Shown here piece after piece: positions 51,678 to 59,015 of a stretch of 64,000 bases of DNA. The stretch comes from Laceyella putida (GTDB lineage: Bacteria; Bacillota; Bacilli; Thermoactinomycetales; Thermoactinomycetaceae), in NCBI RefSeq assembly GCF_042665195.1, contig NZ_JBHTBW010000006.1, positions 186,001 through 250,000 of the forward strand. Reading direction: 5' to 3'. Numbering within the stretch: the first letter of the stretch is position 1; every line of letters starts with the position of its first letter. The notes beneath the pieces are model-generated. The model did not search any database and had not been told where the DNA came from. It worked only from the letters and a program-made list of their open reading frames with translations. The position numbers were made by a program, and so were the translations under genes.

Positions 51678-51960
51678 ATTTTTTCATTCACATTTCCGAC
51701 ACAACCATCTCTCCTTATACTTCAAGCGTTCTCACTTCTTGTTCACGTTTTGTTCGAAAATGTGTCCGGTTCGCGCTCCCGGTAACCGACCATCATGATT
51801 AGCCGGAAGTTCAGTCATCCCAACACTTCCCCCGCTTTTGGCCCGCGATGGTAACAAGTTGTTCTTAAAACCGGATCTCTTGTTCACATTTCGCTCACAA
51901 AGGCGTCTATATTCATTTTATAAATAATTTCACACTATAAAAACCTGATTTGCTTTATAA
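51678..51960. other. AT-rich gap before the partition-like repeats
   Basis: No gene is supported. Several GTTCAC/GTTCG-like words recur (51738-51760, 51880-51900). TATAAT at 51956-51961 may be the -10 box of a promoter reading into the partition cassette, but no good -35 is seen. Confidence 0.45.
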
Positions 51961-51963
51961 TAT

Positions 51964-52120
51964 TGACTATAGTCAGGACAATAGTCCTGATCATCTGCTC
52001 ATTGACTGACTGAAGTCATGACTATCGTACACACCACACCCATTCGAAAGGACGACAGTCATGACTATTGTACACAAAAGAGATGAATGAATGACCACTG
52101 TCATGACGATCGTCAACACA
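51964..52120 (+). repeat. Phased direct repeats, candidate centromere of the partition locus
   Basis: Three related 20-base units, GTCATGACTATCGTACACAC (52015-52034), GTCATGACTATTGTACACAA (52058-52077) and GTCATGACGATCGTCAACAC (52100-52119), are spaced 43 and 42 bases, close to four helical turns. Two partial units GACTATAGTC (51964) and GACAATAGTC (51977) lie just upstream. Each unit starts with the palindrome GTCATGAC. Such iterons directly upstream of an actin-like gene are what partition sites (parC/parN) look like; they would be bound by the small ribbon-helix-helix protein. Confidence 0.75.
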
Positions 52121-52143
52121 ACCTAGAAAGGTGGCACCAAATT

Positions 52144-52938
52144 ATGTTAGTGGCAGTAGATGCTGGGCGCGCATATGTGAAAACGATTGTGGGAACCCGC
52201 AAGTTTGCATTCCCTTCCAAAGTATCGAAAGCGAGACAGCGCAACTTTATTCAAACGTTGGAAGAAGATATGGAAATCCGGTATCAAGGGAAAGACTATT
52301 TTATTGGGCAATTGGCCGAACGGGAGGGTTCATTCACCCGCCAGATGATGACGGAAAGTAAAGTGAATATCGAGACAGTCCTTCTGATTCTGACGGCCTT
52401 ATTCCAAGCGGGGGCCATCGGGGATGTCAAGTTGGTAACGGGAGTCCCGATCAATATGTATAAAGATGATGAGCGGGCCCGTCTGCGTGCGAAATTGGAA
52501 GGCGAACACGAAATCATCTTGAATGGTACATACCGCAAAATCAACATCAAAAAAGCGGCCATCACGATCGAAGGCGGAGCCGCCTACTGGATTCATCGCC
52601 GGATGGGAACGGTGCGGATTGTGGACCCCGGCGCCCGCACCACCAACTATGCCACATTTAAAGACGGCATCTTCATTGACCGGGAAAGCGGCACCATTCC
52701 TAAAGGTTGGGATAATGTGCGCGAAGCCGATCCTGAAGAGATGGCAGCCATGCTGGTGGGCCATTTGGGCGGCATGTGGGACCCGACCGACGTCGTCGAA
52801 CTGATCGGCGGCAAAGCGCAAGAGCTGTTGGAACCGTTTAAACGCGTCGGATTTATCTACTCCACCTCCTTTGAAGATCCGCAGTTTGCCAATGCCTTGG
52901 GATACTATGCCTTAGGAAAGGAGACGCTTGGTGAATGA
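52144..52938 (+). CDS. Actin-like plasmid-segregation ATPase (AlfA/ParM type)
   Basis: 264 residues. Actin-fold nucleotide motifs are present: phosphate-1 VAVDAGRAYVKT (Asp6, Gly8), phosphate-2 RIVDPGARTTNYATF (Asp161, Gly163) and adenosine motif VELIGGKAQEL (Gly222-Gly223). ParM is about 320 residues; the shorter size is closer to AlfA of Bacillus plasmid pLS32 (about 275). It would polymerise with ATP or GTP to push plasmid copies apart. The ATG is placed at MLVAVDAGRA because AAAGGTGG lies upstream. It overlaps the next gene by 4 bases. Assigning it to AlfA or another Alp class requires phylogeny. Confidence 0.82.
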   Translation: MLVAVDAGRAYVKTIVGTRKFAFPSKVSKARQRNFIQTLEEDMEIRYQGKDYFIGQLAEREGSFTRQMMTESKVNIETVLLILTALFQAGAIGDVKLVTGVPINMYKDDERARLRAKLEGEHEIILNGTYRKINIKKAAITIEGGAAYWIHRRMGTVRIVDPGARTTNYATFKDGIFIDRESGTIPKGWDNVREADPEEMAAMLVGHLGGMWDPTDVVELIGGKAQELLEPFKRVGFIYSTSFEDPQFANALGYYALGKETLGE

Positions 52939-53213
52939 GCGGATACAAGAAGCGGGAACGCCGACAAGTCTCGTTTAATACGGAAGATGCGGTTGAACTG
53001 GAACTATTGAAGTTTATTGACCGCAAGGATATCAACTTCTCCGGACTGGTGAAAAATCTGCTCTTTGCTTATTGTATGGGCCAGCTCAAAGCTGACGAAC
53101 CGTCTGCCCCCTTGTTGCAGGCCGCCAGCAACGGAACGCTGAATAACTCCAAAATCGAGCAGTCCTCTTCATTTCAGCAAATTAAGGCAAGTGGTATGCC
53201 CTTTGATTTCTAA
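52935..53213 (+). CDS. Ribbon-helix-helix adaptor (AlfB/ParR-like)
   Basis: 92 residues. A basic N-terminus (SGYKKRERRQVSFNT) leads to the strand-helix-helix pattern RQVSFNTEDAVELELLKFID and NFSGLVKNLLFAYCMGQ, followed by a polar tail. Size, position (4-base overlap with the actin gene) and predicted fold match the adaptors that bind the centromere and the filament end in type II partition systems. No sequence motif is diagnostic. Confidence 0.7.
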   Translation: MSGYKKRERRQVSFNTEDAVELELLKFIDRKDINFSGLVKNLLFAYCMGQLKADEPSAPLLQAASNGTLNNSKIEQSSSFQQIKASGMPFDF

Positions 53214-53241
53214 TGTCAGTTGTTTGTAGGAGTGAAGTGCA

Positions 53242-53595
53242 GTGAAGCGATATGCGTTTAGCGTCCCCCATCATGTGGTGGAAAAATTAACCCCAAAGGA
53301 ACGCTTTGTTTACTATGAATTGTGCCGCTTGGCCGCCACAGAGCTAACGAAGGATGAATACTTCGGGATCCCTCTTGATCCTGGGTCCCTCATCACCTCC
53401 CATTACCGTTTGTCCAAGTTGGTGGACTACGCTTACTCACTGACGGCGATCACCATGGACAACCTGGTTCACAAGGACTTGATTCAACTGCTTCCCATCG
53501 AACATGAAGATTACCAATCTTACTATCTCGTCCGGATCAAAGACTTTGATCAAGGGCGCAAAATAAGGCCAGAAGAACGCCTTTTCCCTTTTTGA
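53242..53595 (+). CDS. Hypothetical winged-helix-like protein of the partition cassette
   Basis: 117 residues beginning with a GTG (VKRYAFSVPHHVVEKLTPKE) behind TAGGAGTGAAGTGCA. The middle, with LDPGSLITSHYRLSKLVDYA and SLTAITMDNLVHKDLIQLLP, reads like a winged helix of plasmid replication or DnaD-like proteins, in which a helix-turn-helix is followed by a short wing. No family name can be given. It is 28 bases after the adaptor gene and probably cotranscribed. It could be a degenerate replication initiator or a regulator. Confidence 0.6.
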   Translation: MKRYAFSVPHHVVEKLTPKERFVYYELCRLAATELTKDEYFGIPLDPGSLITSHYRLSKLVDYAYSLTAITMDNLVHKDLIQLLPIEHEDYQSYYLVRIKDFDQGRKIRPEERLFPF

Positions 53596-53599
53596 ACAA

Positions 53600-53636
53600 A
53601 AACGGTTTTCTCCCATTCACAAGGAGAAAACCGTTT
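53600..53636. terminator. Convergent hairpin between the partition cassette and the kam operon
   Basis: AAACGGTTTTCTCC pairs perfectly with GGAGAAAACCGTTT around 9 bases. On the minus strand TTTTTGTTC follows, so it is best as terminator of the kam operon; on the plus strand the tail TTTACTAG is weak. Confidence 0.75.
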
Positions 53637-53643
53637 ACTAGTC

Positions 53644-53868
53644 GTACTTGGCGTGCGTATTTTGCGAGTTTAGTACGACTGTACTCCGCTTGCGGAGTTT
53701 CCTTTTTCCGTACTTGGCGAGCGTATTTTGCGAGGCTTAGCACGACTGTACTCCGCTTGCGGAGTTTCCTTTTTCCGTACTTGGCGAGCGTATTTTGCGA
53801 GGCTTAGCACGACTGTACTCCGCTTGCGGAGTTTCCTTTTCCCGTACTTGGCGAGCGTATTTTGCGAG
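53644..53868 (+). repeat. 67-bp tandem repeats carrying terminator-like hairpins
   Basis: Units start with GTACTTGGC at 53644, 53710, 53777 and 53844 (period 66-67); the fourth is cut after 25 bases. Each complete unit contains ACTCCGC/GCGGAGT closed by a TT loop and followed by TTCCTTTTTCC, a small terminator on the plus strand. Units two and three are nearly identical. They lie in the convergent zone between the partition cassette (+) and the kam operon (-). Open frames across them are a by-product of the repeat. Confidence 0.85.
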
Positions 53869-53883
53869 CTTAAATCAAGACTT

Positions 53884-54645
53884 CTACGATCGCGGAATCC
53901 GGCTCCGTTCCCTCCTCGCGATCTCCTGCACAAAGTAGGAGGCCACATGCGGCGCCAGTGTGCCCGGTCCAAACCCCGCGTCAAATCCCAGCTCCAACGC
54001 CAGTTCATGATGAATCCGCGGACCACCGCAGATCAAGACAAACCGCTCCCGCAATCCCTCTGCTTCCAACAACTCCACCAGCTCCGTCAAGTTGGTCACA
54101 TGCACCCCTTTTTGCGTGACCACTTGGGAAACGAGAATCACATCCGCCCGCAATTCCAACGCTTTGGCGATCAACTCTTCGTTCTCTACTTGGCTCCCCA
54201 AGTTGTACGCATCAATTTCCGGATAACGTTCCAACCCGTATTCCCCGTTATATCCCTTCATATTGATAATGGCATCAATGCCGACCGTATGGGCGTCGGT
54301 TCCCGTGCAAGCCCCGATGACGACCAGCTTCCGCCCGATTTCTTCCCGGATAAAGCGATTAATCTCATAAAAGTCCATCACTTCACTGGTCACCTTGGGT
54401 ACTTCGATCCGGGTATAGTCGACAGAGGCTTGGCACTTGCCATAGACGATAAAAAAGGTATACCCTTCACCCAGGTCTTTCATGTGATACACTTGGGGTT
54501 CATCGATTCCCAATTTGGCGACCAGCTGGCGGGCCGCTTCGCGGGCTTCTTCCCCCGTCGGGACGGGAAGCGTAAAACTGAGTTGGATCACTCCATCGTT
54601 CATGGTGTCCCCATAAGGCTTAACTCTGGTAAAGTCCACGCTCAT
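53884..54645 (-). CDS. kamE: Lysine 5,6-aminomutase beta subunit
   Basis: 253 residues. Cobalamin-binding motif DAHTVG with His119 (DxHxxG) in the Rossmann domain; Lys130 in INMKGYNGE, 11 residues further, matches the PLP lysine of the characterised enzyme (His133/Lys144 in Clostridium). With KamD it moves the terminal amino group of beta-lysine to C5, giving 3,5-diaminohexanoate. ATG 54645 follows GGGAGGGAAGC. It overlaps kamD by 26 bases and is the last gene of the operon. Confidence 0.95.
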   Translation of the reverse strand: MSVDFTRVKPYGDTMNDGVIQLSFTLPVPTGEEAREAARQLVAKLGIDEPQVYHMKDLGEGYTFFIVYGKCQASVDYTRIEVPKVTSEVMDFYEINRFIREEIGRKLVVIGACTGTDAHTVGIDAIINMKGYNGEYGLERYPEIDAYNLGSQVENEELIAKALELRADVILVSQVVTQKGVHVTNLTELVELLEAEGLRERFVLICGGPRIHHELALELGFDAGFGPGTLAPHVASYFVQEIARRERSRIPRS

Positions 54646-56224
54646 TCCCGCTTCCCTCCCGCTTTGGCAATCCCAATCTCTCGCGTAGTTCCGCTTCAAA
54701 GGGATTGTAATAATCCAGTTCTTTTTCCAACACGCCCTTAAGTCCCTTGCCACCGGACCGCGACCGTTTCACATCGGCGAACACCCCTTGCTCCAAAGCG
54801 GCAAACAAACCCGCTTCCCGAACCCGCTCCAACAGATCACCCGCCTGCTTCAGAACCTGGGCGGCCCGCTGCTCAATGCGCCCGCCTGGCCGGAACTCGA
54901 TTTCTTCGCCAAGATGGCGCCCACTACGAAAAATGTACTGGGCGTTTTCCAAGGCCAACTGCCGGTCATGCATATGGGGGGTGTGCATCGCCTCCGTCAT
55001 CATGCCCAACAACTGGATGCCTTGCCCCGTTAAGATGCTCACCAAATTGAATAAGCCATCCTGAATGTGCCCTTTAAAGATATTGCCCGTCATATGCTTT
55101 GTCGGCGGCATGTATTTGAGAGGGGCGTCCGGAAACAGCTCCCGCGCCAACTGGGCTTGGGCTATCTCCAACAAGAGGCCGTCCTCCAAGTCCGGATTGA
55201 TTTCAAAAGCGTGGCCCAAACCCATCTGCGCCGGCGGCAGACCGGATAAGAGCGCCAATTGCTCATTGATGAACTGGGAAGCCGTCACCGTATGGGCGGC
55301 CTCCACCGCATCGGCCGTGGTCAAATAGTTATCCTCTCCCGTATTGATGACAATTCCCGCATAACTGTTGATCATGCGTGAAAACGCTTGGTCGATCAAG
55401 GTGCGCTGCATATTGATGTCACGAAAGAGGATGCCGTACAGCGCGTCGTTCAGCATCACATCCAACCGTTCCAAGGCGCCCATTGCGGCGATTTCCGGCA
55501 TGCACAGCCCGGAACAGTAGTTGCACAAACGGATATAACGCCCTACTTCCGCTCCCACTTCATCCAACGCTTGGCGCATGATCCGGAAGTTTTCTTGGGT
55601 CGCAAAGGTTCCGCCAAACCCTTCGCGTGTGGCTCCGTAGGGAACATAGTCCAACAAGCTTTGTCCGGTGCTGCGGATCACGGCGATAATATCGGCCCCC
55701 TGCCGCGCCGCCGCTCTCGCCTGCACCACATCCTCATAAATATCCCCAGTGGCGACGATCACATAGAGATAAGGCTGTCTCCCCTCACCGATTCGCTTAA
55801 TCCACGCTTCCCGCTCCATCCGTTTCGCCCAAATGCGATCCAACCCTGCTTGAGCCAACTCCCTGCCCCTGACCCATATCTCTTCTAGCGGGATATAGGG
55901 CACCCGCAACAAATGAAGCTCGCCATGGGCCACTTTCTCCGCGACTTCCTGAGCCGACAGCTCATAAGCCAGCATTGCTTGGATCACCCAGACAGCCGCC
56001 CCGGAAGCCAGTTTTCCTTCCGCCAGCAACTGGTCGACGATCACATTGGGAAGCGGCACCCCATCCCCGTCAATCCCGTCGATCCCCAATAACCGCAAGA
56101 CAGTCCGTTCCACCGCCACCGTCGTGCGAGCGGAGATATAGCGATCCACGTCGACCGCGATCGCCTTTGCCGCCTCACGTGCCCGCACAATATCATCCTG
56201 ATCCAGCCTTAGCTTCCCCCTCAT
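54620..56224 (-). CDS. kamD: Lysine 5,6-aminomutase alpha subunit
   Basis: 534 residues, the substrate- and AdoCbl-binding barrel subunit. Family features include RLDQDDIVRAREAAKAIA at the start, DIIAVIRSTGQSLLDYVPYG, RLCNYCSGLCMPEIAAMGA and LKYMPPTKHMTGNIFKGH. It works with KamE and PLP. The ATG follows GGGGGGTGGAAAG. Its start overlaps the end of kamC by 32 bases. Confidence 0.96.
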   Translation of the reverse strand: MRGKLRLDQDDIVRAREAAKAIAVDVDRYISARTTVAVERTVLRLLGIDGIDGDGVPLPNVIVDQLLAEGKLASGAAVWVIQAMLAYELSAQEVAEKVAHGELHLLRVPYIPLEEIWVRGRELAQAGLDRIWAKRMEREAWIKRIGEGRQPYLYVIVATGDIYEDVVQARAAARQGADIIAVIRSTGQSLLDYVPYGATREGFGGTFATQENFRIMRQALDEVGAEVGRYIRLCNYCSGLCMPEIAAMGALERLDVMLNDALYGILFRDINMQRTLIDQAFSRMINSYAGIVINTGEDNYLTTADAVEAAHTVTASQFINEQLALLSGLPPAQMGLGHAFEINPDLEDGLLLEIAQAQLARELFPDAPLKYMPPTKHMTGNIFKGHIQDGLFNLVSILTGQGIQLLGMMTEAMHTPHMHDRQLALENAQYIFRSGRHLGEEIEFRPGGRIEQRAAQVLKQAGDLLERVREAGLFAALEQGVFADVKRSRSGGKGLKGVLEKELDYYNPFEAELRERLGLPKREGSGNERGLYQS

Positions 56225-57875
56225 CTTTCCACCCCCCCAATCGTCGTTTGGCATCCATCACAATCTCTTCCGGCAGACCCAGGAGCATGGAAAGGCGGAG
56301 GGCTTCCGCTATGCTGGTTCCCGCTTCTTCCATCGGAATCAATCGATAATCCATATGGCGGCTTAAACGCGCTCGCCAAGCCTTGCCATGTTCAAACTCT
56401 TCGCCCTCCAACGTCTCCCAACAGAGCCCCGCCACCTGATAGCGCCGGATGCCGGACAATTGATTCACTTCATGATAATGCGTGACATGAACGGTCCAAC
56501 TGGAACGGCTGCTTAAATGCTTCGTTATCGCTTGCGCCAAAGCCGTTCCTTCCGCCGGATTGGTTCCCCTTCCGATCTCATCCAACAACAAGAGTCCGGC
56601 CCCTTCCTGGCCCAACCAGTGAGTTAACCGCATCACTTCGGCACCAAAACGGCTCAATCCCTGTTTGGTTGACTGCTGGTCCCCCAGCATACTGGCAATC
56701 CAGCCGACCAGCGGCAGACGACAGGATCTTGCCGGCACAAACAAGCCATAATGGGCCAGAACCGCGATCAGCCCAATCGTTTTCAACGCGACGGTCTTGC
56801 CACCCATATTGGGGCCCGTAATCACCGTCACTCCGCGCCGCACTTCCACATCGATCGGCGTGACGCCTTCCCCTTCCGCCGCCAATTCCTCCGCAATCTT
56901 CGGATGAAAAGCACCCAGCAAGCCAAAGCGGTCCGCATCCCACTCCGGTCTGACTCCGCCCCACTTCCTGCCCGCTTGATAACGGGCCCATTGCACATCA
57001 AAGTGGGTCAGTTTCCGCACCCATTGCCGCAAGCTTGGCTGTACAGGCTCAAACTGCTGGGTTAACCAAACACAAACCGCTTTTTCGCGCGCTTCCACCT
57101 GCGCTTGCAACCGCGCCAACGCTCCATCCGCCTCTTCACGCAGCCCAAACGTGACATCGTATAACGTTTCCACATGGCATACCACCCGACCGTCTTTCCG
57201 CAACATCTCTTCCAGCGGCGTGTTGCGTGGCACCACCCAGGTCCCCAGGCGGTTGCGGCGGATGCCGTATGCTTGCTCAATCGCCCGTTTGTTTTGCTCA
57301 GTCCGTTCCTGTTCCTTTATTTCCAAACGACGCAATTGTTGCCTCAACATCCGCAGATCGTCATCATAAGCATCATCAATCCAAAAGGCGGGGGTCCAAG
57401 CAGGCCCGGGATTCAGTTGCGCCAAGTACTGCTCCAGCTCGGCAAACTCTTCCGGACAAAGCAGGGAGAGAGCTGAAAATCCTTGTTCCCGCAGCGTTTT
57501 GTTCAATTGACGAAATTGCCACAAAAATTGTTTCATGTGGAACCAGTCGGTCAACCCCAACGTTTCTCCTGACCCTAATTTTTCCAATTGCACTTCGATG
57601 TCTGGCATCGCCTCCAAGCACGCTTGGATAACCGATTGATAACGGGGATGCCCCTCAATCCACGCTTGGATTTCTTCCTGTTCGCGCAACACTTGTTGCC
57701 ACAAACGCTCTTCACCGGGTTGAAAGGCCCGCGCTTGCTGTTTCGCCCGTTTGCCCATGGGGGTGCATGGTTGCCATTGGTTCCAACAATAGGCCACATC
57801 CAGCTCCGCCCACGTCGTTTCATCCCAAACGATCGTGATCCCCTCCTTCCTCCAGGGAGTCCCTCCACACATCAT
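56193..57875 (-). CDS. kamC: MutS-like ATPase, aminomutase reactivase subunit
   Basis: 560 residues. The C-terminal half is a MutS-family ATPase: Walker A GPNMGGKT, Walker B GLLLLDEIGRGTNPAEG, and HVTHYHEV. The N-terminal mismatch-recognition and connector domains of MutS are absent, with a helical lever-like part instead. In lysine-fermentation clusters this gene is annotated as the ATPase (KamC) of the lysine 5,6-aminomutase reactivase, which exchanges damaged cobalamin. The start is uncertain: ATGs at 57875 and 57872 lie inside the end of kamB, and a strong AGGAAGGAGGGG lies further in with no ATG behind it. Confidence 0.85.
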   Translation of the reverse strand: MMCGGTPWRKEGITIVWDETTWAELDVAYCWNQWQPCTPMGKRAKQQARAFQPGEERLWQQVLREQEEIQAWIEGHPRYQSVIQACLEAMPDIEVQLEKLGSGETLGLTDWFHMKQFLWQFRQLNKTLREQGFSALSLLCPEEFAELEQYLAQLNPGPAWTPAFWIDDAYDDDLRMLRQQLRRLEIKEQERTEQNKRAIEQAYGIRRNRLGTWVVPRNTPLEEMLRKDGRVVCHVETLYDVTFGLREEADGALARLQAQVEAREKAVCVWLTQQFEPVQPSLRQWVRKLTHFDVQWARYQAGRKWGGVRPEWDADRFGLLGAFHPKIAEELAAEGEGVTPIDVEVRRGVTVITGPNMGGKTVALKTIGLIAVLAHYGLFVPARSCRLPLVGWIASMLGDQQSTKQGLSRFGAEVMRLTHWLGQEGAGLLLLDEIGRGTNPAEGTALAQAITKHLSSRSSWTVHVTHYHEVNQLSGIRRYQVAGLCWETLEGEEFEHGKAWRARLSRHMDYRLIPMEEAGTSIAEALRLSMLLGLPEEIVMDAKRRLGGWKDEGEAKAGSG

Positions 57876-58863
57876 AGACCGGCACCTGCCCGCATAGTTC
57901 AGCCACTCGTTCCTTCAGCTCTTGCGGCGGAAACGCATGCCCCTCGGGTGAAACGGGATTCACCGCCACGCCGCGCAGATGCACCGGACGCAACGTTTCA
58001 ATTTTGCCGCCCCGTTCCACATAGCGGCGCAAAAGCACTGGCGCCGCAAAGATGTGCGTCCAATCGGGAACCACCAGATGGGGGCAGATCTCCACCTGCA
58101 ACAACTTTCGCAGCACCCGATCCGTTAAGGCGCCCGCTATCGCCAGGGCCTCAACTTCCTTTTTTTTGAAATCGAAGGGAAGTTGCGGCAACTCGGCGAA
58201 GGATGGCATGGACAATGGTTCCCATTTTCCTGCGCGCTTGCCGTATACTCCCCGGCTGGCCAAGAGTGAAGCGAGCGGCGCTCTCTCCTCCTCCCTGCAG
58301 GCAGGCAAGGAAAAGAGAGTCATCCATTCCGCCGTCTTGGACAAAAGAGCATCCATGTTTGCACCCAAGCTGGCTCCCACCACCAAAATCACCGAATCAG
58401 TGACCCATGGACTGGCCGCCATCCGTCGGTCATAAGCTCCATCCACCACGATAAGCCTCACACCGGCCCGCTTCAACCGGTCAATCACCAGCTTCGCTTC
58501 TTCCCGGGTATGAATGCCAGCCAACTTCACTTGGGTGGGACGAGTCGTTTGCGCGATCCATACCTCACCCAAAGAGGTGATGATCTCCGTCCCTTCCCAG
58601 ACCGCAAAAGAACCCGGCTGTTGATCAATGTAACTTCCCGTGGTTGCCACCCAAACGCCGCCGGGCACTTTGAGCTGCGGCTTGGCCCTCCCGCTCCAGG
58701 CGTCCCGTTCTTCCCCATCAATGCCAATGCTGCACAAGCCGAGCGGCGCATGACGGGACCACGGCTCGATGAAAGCGCTCAAAACCGTGGTTTTCCCCGC
58801 ATTTTTCGCCACTCCGACGATGGCGACACTCTCGCTGTTGCGCTCTCTCACCAGCCACCACAA
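57820..58863 (-). CDS. kamB: Lysine 5,6-aminomutase reactivase subunit KamB
   Basis: 347 residues with an N-terminal P-loop VAIVGVAKNAGKTT and a conserved mid-part (RLIVVDGAYDRRMAASPWVT, VILVVGASLGANMDALL). It is found with the MutS-like KamC in lysine and ornithine aminomutase clusters as the reactivating factor. The start appears to be TTG (58861-58863) behind AAGGAAAAGGA; an in-frame GTG lies 4 codons later. A dispersed repeat separates it from kamA. Confidence 0.82.
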   Translation of the reverse strand: MWWLVRERNSESVAIVGVAKNAGKTTVLSAFIEPWSRHAPLGLCSIGIDGEERDAWSGRAKPQLKVPGGVWVATTGSYIDQQPGSFAVWEGTEIITSLGEVWIAQTTRPTQVKLAGIHTREEAKLVIDRLKRAGVRLIVVDGAYDRRMAASPWVTDSVILVVGASLGANMDALLSKTAEWMTLFSLPACREEERAPLASLLASRGVYGKRAGKWEPLSMPSFAELPQLPFDFKKKEVEALAIAGALTDRVLRKLLQVEICPHLVVPDWTHIFAAPVLLRRYVERGGKIETLRPVHLRGVAVNPVSPEGHAFPPQELKERVAELCGQVPVYDVWRDSLEEGGDHDRLG

Positions 58864-58888
58864 TCCTTTTCCTTAAGCCCCAGTTCAC

Positions 58889-59002
58889 AGGGTTGCCCGC
58901 TTTTCTCCTTCGTTCTTAACGAAGCTTGATTCACAGCTCCCAGTAATACAGCTTTCATCCACAGGGTACAGGCAAAAATCTTCCTTCTCTGGGGGGTTGT
59001 CA
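58889..59002. repeat. Truncated copy of the TGACAAA-ended dispersed repeat, between kamA and kamB
   Basis: 114 bases matching 48669-48781 at most positions, including the CTTCGTTCTTAACGAAG palindrome and the AGGAAGAT block next to a TGACAA end. The other end is missing. It sits inside the kam operon. Confidence 0.7.
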
Positions 59003-59015
59003 TTATTATTCAGCC

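Noticed and set aside
53592..53807. Open frames running through the 67-bp repeats on both strands
   Set aside because: The frames exist only because the repeat unit has no stop in them; translations are repetitive and lack start signals.
53644..53868. Tandem repeats considered as a CRISPR array
   Set aside because: Whole 67-bp units are repeated without unique spacers, and no cas genes are present.
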